Below are positions 57,311 to 64,000 of a DNA stretch of 64,000 nt, in pieces; position 1 is the first letter of the stretch; each line of letters begins with the position of its first letter. The stretch covers positions 252,093,956-252,157,955 of the forward strand of contig NC_081824.1 in assembly GCF_030867095.1 (NCBI RefSeq). The letters are read 5' to 3'. The position numbers and the translations under genes were made by a program. The notes beneath the pieces were generated by a model. That model saw only the letters and a program-made list of their open reading frames with translations. It ran no database searches and was not told the origin of the DNA. This DNA comes from Alligator mississippiensis. Taxonomy: Eukaryota > Chordata > Crocodylia > Alligatoridae.

Positions 57311-57899
57311 GAGCAAAAGGCAGCAATGGAGATGGTTTGTCCAGAGAGCTGCTGTCAGGGAGGGTTTGCCATGCATGAAGGTGGTCCTCCCAGCCAGCAA
57401 CAGTATCTGCAGGGAAGGCTGTCTTAATTTCAGCTAAGAGGCATGAAGCAAAGCAAATGGAGTGAAGCCCCAGCTAGGCAGCTAGGGCCTCAGCTGAGAG
57501 CTAGATAGACCAGGCTGGATCAAGGTAGGGGACCAGGTTGGCAGTACTGTAACTGGACCAAGAAGGCAACAAGGCTTCTGAAAATCAAGATCTCAGAATA
57601 AGGTTCAGGCAAATGACATTGCATTACCCACATTAAAACCATATCTTGCAACTCTTTTTGGGGAAGCTCCAGAGCCTCTATGCTTTGGAGCATGGACTTA
57701 TATATGGCTGAATGGGCAGTACTGTAGAAGTAGTGTGCTTTTTGCCCTCTTTATGAAAGTATGCCTGAATTTAGCCAGGTTGTGAGCTTTTCAAGAATTT
57801 GTCTGAATATGTTCAGTAGAGACTTCTCAGACCCTGCCAGTGATATTCACTACAAATTTTTTATGTATAGCACCTATGGGTGACCTTACTGGACACTGA
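57311..57899. other. Unassigned spacer
   Basis: Nothing recognised. Confidence 0.4.
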
Positions 57900-58505
57900 G
57901 TCAGAAAAGTGCAGGGCTGATAGGGATTTCCTGAGGTCATGTATTTCAGCTCCCCCTACACTAAGCCAGGGTCAAATGTACATAAACCATCCAAGACAGA
58001 TGTGTGTCTAACTTGTTCTTCTAAATCTCTAATGGAAGGGGGGGGGGGGGTCTGTTCCAAAGTTCAATGTTCCACCCTAACAGCTAAGACATTTCTTTTA
58101 ATTATCTGCCATAGTCTTTCATGCTATGATTTAAACTAGATTCTTTTTCTTGCCTTTCCCTCAGTGGCCAGTGAAAATAATTCAACAGTGCCCTTTTGAT
58201 AATAACCTTTTAAATACTGGCAGGCTGTTATTATCTTCCTCCTCAGTCTTCTCTTTTCTAGGCTAAACAAAGCTGATTTCTCCATCCTTTTTTTTTGCAG
58301 GTCATATTATCTCATCCTAATTGTTGCTCTCTTCAGTACTTTCTCCACTTTATCAACTTCTTTCTTGAAGTGCAGTGTCCAAAACTGGACACATTACTCC
58401 AGGTGAGGTCTCACCACTGGTGGCTAGAGCAGCATACCTACCTTCCTCTGACACTCTAGGCAATACATCCCACAATTAGATTTGCCATTTTTTATCAGCA
58501 TCACA
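57900..58505 (-). mobile_element. CR1 LINE, old, 3' segment
   Basis: Reverse-strand CR1 with typical ancient-copy wording: CCTCAGTCTTCTCTTTTCTA, GGCTAAACAAAGCTGATTTC, TTGTTGCTCTCTTCAGTACT and CTGGACACATTACTCCAGGT. A poly-G run lies at 58037-58049. It continues at 58780 after an interruption. Confidence 0.85.
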
Positions 58506-58779
58506 TTGAAAAGAGCTCAAAGGTCCTCTCCAAGCTTAAATGGCACATTGAACTAGCATGGTTAAGACATGCAAGCTTTTGTAGCCAATGGCACACGAGG
58601 GAGGGATATGGCCAGGAACACATTCAGCTGCCTAGCCCCACTGACCAGGTACCCAGCTACAACTGAATTAACTAGCTTCCACCTTTGGCAGAAGTGCAGA
58701 ACAGGACTTAAACTCATTTCTGAACACACAGCAAGGCACCTTGACCTTCTATTGCCATACCTCTCCCTCCTCCCATGAC
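58506..58779. other. Insert splitting the old CR1
   Basis: About 270 bp unlike CR1. Words such as GCAGAACAGGACTTAAACTC hint at a MIR-type SINE, but I cannot fix its ends. Confidence 0.35.
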
Positions 58780-58960
58780 TCCTGTTGAGTTTGCAATCCA
58801 GTAGGAGCCCCAGGTCCTCTTCTGTAGCATTACTACTTAGCCAGCTATTCCTCAGCCTGTATTAGTGCATGTAATTTTTCTATCTCTGCCCTTGTCCTTA
58901 GTGGATCTCATCTTGCTGATTTCAGCCCAGCCTCTCTAATTTGTCAGAAGGATTGTGAAA
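58780..58960 (-). mobile_element. CR1 LINE, old, continuation
   Basis: GTAGGAGCCCCAGGTCCTCT, TAGCCAGCTATTCCTCAGCC and CATCTTGCTGATTTCAGCCC continue the CR1 reverse-strand sequence in the expected order after 58505. Confidence 0.75.
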
Positions 58961-61900
58961 ATGGGCACCCATGAGAAGCTGCCATCTGTTCCCCCTATGA
59001 TCATCTGTGAGTTCATGAATAACTCAGTCCTCACCCAGTGGTCTGAATTACACCCTCTTGAGCCTTGAAGATCATGAGGTGGGAAGGATTTGATACAGCT
59101 CCTCCATATGGAGTCCAGTAAGAATGATATTACTAAGTGCAGTTCAAACCAATTTCACTCCATCAGTGGAACGGTTTTGCCTTGTGGGCCCAGACTTTCC
59201 CCTGGTCCACGCTCTGCTCTCTTCCAGCACTCTGTCCAGTAGCTCCGGTAGAACCACAGCTCCTGGTAGAAAGGTTTCCATTTCCTTTTCATTCTTATGT
59301 CTTGGTGGGAAAGGATCATTGCCCAGTGTGGCAGAGCAATGGCTTAGCAGAACACTAGCCCATTTGCTCAGCCCTCCCCCACCACAGTTTGTATCAGTTC
59401 CCTGACACCAAACAGTATGAACCCATGGCTCTCAGCCCTAGCCATACAACTAGACACCTTCAAAGCAGGAGCACTCCCTCATTCAGCCTCTTCCAGGCAC
59501 GTTCCCCAAGGCCCCCATGTCCTAACTCTCACTTCTTCCTTTTCTTTCATATTCCTTATTCATGTTCCTGTCTCTCTGACCTCCCAGCACAATTAGAGAA
59601 AATCTCCAGAGCATCATTCCCAGTGCCAGCAAAACCCTCAGCTCCAGGGTGCTCCCAGGGCCCACTTCCACACCTTCAGCAATGTCTCAAATCTGAACTG
59701 GCTTGGGGATTTCCCTGACTGCTAACTTCCCAGTCTCACTGCTGCTTGCATCTGCCATCTACATGTACACCCTTATCTCTCATGCAGAAGACTTCCCTGT
59801 TCTCAAGGACTTCTCTGTGTTTCTTGCCTTTCCCTCCCAGGTCACCTGTTAAACCTTTTCTTTATAGCCCTTAATGCATCTCTCCTCTCTCTCCCCCCCT
59901 ACCTTTTTCCATCTGTATCTTGATGCTGTACTCTGCTACTTTGCAGTTCTGCTAATTCTCCTCTGGCAAGGCAGGACAGGGTTCCTCTCCTGCCCATGTG
60001 TGGGACAAGTATCAGAGCTAACATCATGATGCTGGACTTCATGCGGATAGGTTGTCATCATAGAGTGGAACTGAGGACTCTTCTTTTCCCCAGTAAGTCT
60101 GGCCATATTTCACTCGCTCACTTTTTGATGGAATGTTTTTTACAAGTAGTGATGAGTGGAAGTGTCTTCCACAACCCCTATGGCCCTGAACAGCAGACTA
60201 GAAAATACCGCCCCCACCCCTGCTTCTTGGTCTGTCCTCTGGTACCGTCACTGTGCAGTTAGTTGTCTCTTGGCTTTGTGCTCTTCATTCTCTTCTTCCA
60301 GATTGTGCTAGATGTTTCTTTCTATTGGATGGCCCTGCTTGGCTTTCTGAAGAGCCTCTACTAGTAGGACACTTCTATTTAGGGACATACAGCCATGTTG
60401 CTGCTTTTGAGTGTTGATTAAATCAATAACAATAATCTGCAGGATGCAGTGAAAATGTCCTAGTCCAACCAGCAGCCACCCCTGGCAATGTCATCACCTA
60501 GTCCCAGGCATATAGCAACAGAGCAAATCTTCATAGCCAGGGTAATTCAGGTCTGTTCACACACACATAGACCCAGGTTTGTGTTTCTTGGCAGTCATTC
60601 CACAGTCTCTTTTCAAGAAGTTCAAGTTCAAGGGAGCTTTGGTCTCAAGTTGCACATAAGGACCCATTTTACTCTCAATGACTTGTATTTTATACAGGTG
60701 GAATACCCAAATGAGTGACCACTTCTTTCTCCTTCCTTCAGGATCCTGGATGAATGGTGAATCTAACTCTGAAATCTCAGTCTCTTTCCCCCTACCTTGC
60801 TAAATCTATTTGGTGAAGTCAGGTCGAATTTGCAGGTTTCAAGAGGACTGAAACCACATTTGGGGGCAAATTTGTCATTCATTTAAAAGGTTTTGCCAGG
60901 CTTTATTCAGAGCTTCTGGCAAATCCTCCCCTCCTAGCCCTCCACCATCCTCCTGTCAGCACCACTGTACAGGAGGAAGGGGCAGGTGTTGCCTCCAACT
61001 TCCAGATTGACTCAGCTGTAGACCATAATTATAGATGGGGCCTGTAGACCTATCCCCCTTCCTCCACTGTACACATTCTCAGGTGTGAAATACCCCTCAG
61101 GGCTCTGCTGTGCCTGCTGGGTGATATACTGAAGTGTGTGAGCTGCTCTTGCTGCCTTGAGGTCCTCTATTAGGATGGGTGCTACCCAGCTTTGCCTTGG
61201 TCACTGCAGCAGGTTCACCCACCTGGATCCTTCAGCTTGTGGAGGTGCAGATACTGAGCTGTTAGGTAAACAACTATGGCCAGCACATTTAACATGAAGA
61301 AGACATTCTCATGTTTCAGAATACAACAGTGATGCTGTTTTCCACACATTAGCCCTACCACTGCCTCTTGGGTTCCTGATGGCACTCCCTGGATTTTTGC
61401 TCCTATGAAGAACTCTTCTGGTGCTGTTGCTATCCTTTTCCTTCATGCTGAGTACTCTGCCATGTCTTGACACCCATAGTGTTTCTGCTATCTTCCCAAA
61501 CAGCAGGCATTGTCTTATTTTTTTTTAGTTTAGCACAACATGTACAGCTCCAGATGCTGTGTTATGTGGGCTTAGACTTTGAGTTCTTCATAGGCGCAAT
61601 GGAGAATGGTGCAGCAGCAAATGGCTGGCCTGCTGGCCTGAGAGCAGGACATTTATTAATGTCAAGTTGGGTTCAGGGACAGGAGTCAATTATCACTGAA
61701 AGAAAAGCCATAGGCAGTCAAAGGTAAGTGGCTAACACTCAGGGCTTACAATGGAGAGCTTATCCCTATGAAGGAAGTGCCTGAATCCAATATATGGGTA
61801 AAAACAGTGGACCTTTGATTATCTGAAGCCTACAGGACTGTCCTCTGCTCATAAGCAACACGTTCAGATATACAAGATATCTTTACTATTCAACAGCACC

Positions 61901-62385
61901 TAAAAGAAAGAGGAGCATGTAAACAAAAGCCATCTACAACAGTCCAGAACCGGTATAATAATATTACAAAACCTGATAGAAAAAAACCTGAATATGCACA
62001 GGGATTCTCTTATTTGCATTTCCGGTGACCAGGTTGGGAGTATATATAATTTACTTGTTCCTATACACGGGGTTCAGATTAAGTGAGAGTCTGCTATGAC
62101 TGTCACAGGGTACCATCTCCTGGGGTGGCTGTGAAGCCCCTGGAGGTCAAAACAAATTCTTTCTACCTTTTGGGCAGTCTTGCTCCTTGGTCAATCTGCT
62201 CTTCTTGTGCTTGCCACCCCTTGATGTAACGTTGTTATTTAACTAAGGAAGGATAACTTGGTCTTACTGTAATGACCCCTGGGTGTCTGGGGTCAACACC
62301 TTTGGGCTAATTGCATGGCTTCAGTTCACCTCTACACCATGACCCATGCCTTGCAGGTATTATTACTTGTTGATGTCACTTCAAA
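58961..62385. other. Unassigned spacer
   Basis: No exon or named repeat. Pyrimidine-rich in 59400-59900, which produces chance reading frames. Confidence 0.4.
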
Positions 62386-63372
62386 ATACTTGGCCCCTAT
62401 CTGGGACCTCAGACCTCCTGGTCCCATACTTGGCCCCTGGACACTTTTGGTCCAACTCTCTGGCCCTGTCTGGACTCCTGGACCCCTTTGGTCCCACTGT
62501 CTCTCATGGGTCCCCTAGGCCTATGAGCTCTCTGGCCCTGTGGGAGATTGCTCCTTCTGCGGGCTCAAGCTCTCTCAGGCCTCCCATTCTCTTAGCCCCT
62601 CTCCAGGCTTCTGGACCCTTCTTGTCTCACTCCTTTCTGGCCCCTGTCTGTGCCTCTGGACTGTTCTGGTCCCCTAAGGCCTCCTTCCCTTGATTTTCTG
62701 TCAGGGTGTGCTCCCGTAGCCTTTCCCCGCCGAAGGATGATCCACAACCCCATACTCATCCTTCCTTGGGGCTTGGCATCAGTGGCACTTTATAGGGGCT
62801 ACCCCACTACAATCAGCCCCACTACTGGGATCCCAACCCTCACTAGGATACAGTTGTCAGTCTTACCCAGGACCAACCTCCAGGCTATCCTGCCCCAGGC
62901 AACCCTTGCCCCTCCTGGGCTATGGGGCTCCTTGGCCTCCCACTGATGTCATACACCTATCCTGTGCTATGGGTTTCCAGCCTCATTCTTTGTGGCTCTT
63001 GGCCTACAGACCTCTGGCCCCAGCTCGCTCTCACCTCCAGGCGCCCTGGTCTCACTGGGCTCCCACTCAGCCCCTTTCTGGGCTCCCCCACTCAGCTTCT
63101 TTCTTTAGGCCCCTGGACCTCTCCTTAGGTCCCACACTCTTAGCCTCTCTCTAGGTTCCTCCAGACCCTTCAAGAGGCCCCATACTCTCAGCTCCTCCCC
63201 CTGGGCTCACCCAGACCCCTCAGTATGTCCTCTACTCTTACCTCCCTCTCTGGGTTCATCTGGACCCCTTGATAGGTCCCATATATGCAGCCCCTCTCTC
63301 TGGGCTCACCTGGACCCCTCAATATGCCCATACACTTAGCCTCTCTCTCTGGGCTCTGGACCCCTCCCTGGG
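62386..63372. repeat. Pyrimidine-rich ~50-bp minisatellite
   Basis: Five adjoining units are countable at 63130-63177, 63178-63227, 63228-63276, 63277-63326 and 63327-63372, each built as CCCATACTC, TAGCC, CTCTCTCTGGG, CTCACCTGGACCCCTC. More decayed units reach back to about 62386, with a stretch of unrelated-looking sequence around 62700-62990. Confidence 0.65.
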
Positions 63373-64000
63373 TCCCCAGGAACCTCCTCCCCCCTTATTT
63401 CCTTCACAAACCTCCAGACTCTTTCTGGAGTTACTCTCCATGGAGCCCACCAGAGCAGCAGCCCTCCTGCTAAAATAGTGCTCACAGCAGCCTCCAGGAT
63501 CTTACTGCCAGCTCTGCTCAGGGCCTAGGTTTATATCTGCTCTAAGTTCAGCCCTCCTTCTGGATTAGATGACTCCTCAACCAGTCCTGGCCCCACCTGC
63601 AGGCTGCCTGCTATGGTTTTAATGGCACCAGGGGGAAAAAGGTACCCCTTATTGGGTTACAACTGTGTCAGACCTTTGGTCTCATCAAACAGGTGCTCTT
63701 CCTGAAGGGACTGGGGACCTAAACCATTGATGCAGAGTTTGAGGCTGTCTGCAGGAGACAGGAAAAGTTCTCACTATAATACAAACTTGAGCTCAACCAT
63801 CTCATGATTCGTGCCCCTAGGGGATGTCCCCATACTAGAAGGCAGAGTCTAAAAGGATAGCTGAAGAGGCTTATAGCTCTGTGAGTCTTAGAGTGTGACT
63901 ACACTACACTATCTCCCTGGAGCTCCTTGGGAGCACTGCTCTCCAGCTAGCCCCACTCCTGCCCTTGCATACAACAAATGTGGAAAAGAGTTGGGGAAGT
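63373..64000. other. Unassigned spacer
   Basis: Nothing recognised to the window end. Confidence 0.4.

Noticed and set aside
1-64000. CRISPR array, bacterial operons or phage content
   Set aside because: Repeats lack the spacer regularity of CRISPR, and LINEs, SINEs and low coding density mark vertebrate DNA.

Overview
This is a vertebrate genomic window with no host exon that I can support. What it holds is transposable-element fossils, satellite-like repeats and unassigned, mostly AT-rich spacer. The dominant elements are CR1 LINEs whose 3' ends carry the amniote CR1 octamer (ATTCATAG-type units). With them are Penelope-like elements (PLEs), Harbinger and hAT relics and old MIR-type SINE. 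One CR1 is almost fully open. This mix fits a reptile best, and the young CR1 tail resembles crocodilian (alligator-type) CR1. That placement is inference; a turtle is the main alternative.

Layout. 1-7 kb: spacer with a foldback MITE (473-668), a CR1 tail (2332-2470) and a hAT-type MITE (4726-4963). 7-10.9 kb: two reverse-strand CR1 copies fused end to end, the upstream one sitting on a scrap of a minisatellite. 10.9-25.6 kb: a repeat-on-repeat domain. A degenerate 28-36-bp minisatellite (open in one frame as a 12-residue repeat) alternates with a longer composite repeat of fixed block order (called A-B-C-D here). This domain is broken by a CR1 mosaic, a head-to-head PLE pair with a perfect 15-bp target-site duplication, an old CR1, and a Ty3/Gypsy fossil that splits one composite copy. 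25.6-31 kb: AT-rich spacer with three further PLE relics, one of them a palindrome. 31.2-34.4 kb: the youngest CR1, in which about 1 kb of unrelated CpG-rich DNA with its own 36-bp tandem repeat replaces the middle. 34.4-36.6 kb: the minisatellite and composite repeat resume, so the domain was probably once longer. 36.6-48 kb: spacer with a PLE tail, MIR, hAT MITE and small GC-rich repeats. 48.2-52.85 kb: a LINE 3' fragment, then a GC-rich PIF/Harbinger fossil with a Myb/SANT-like gene. 53-59 kb: CR1 tails and a Tx1/L1-like LINE fragment. 59-64 kb: spacer and a ~50-bp pyrimidine-rich minisatellite (62.4-63.4 kb).

The most interesting signals are hammerhead-ribozyme-like cores (CUGANGA - hairpin - GAAA) in the PLE tails at several loci, the inverted PLE pair inserted as one unit, and the A-B-C-D composite repeat with its 12-codon minisatellite, which I do not recognise as a named family. 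All coordinates of degenerate repeats are approximate, because they were read by eye.
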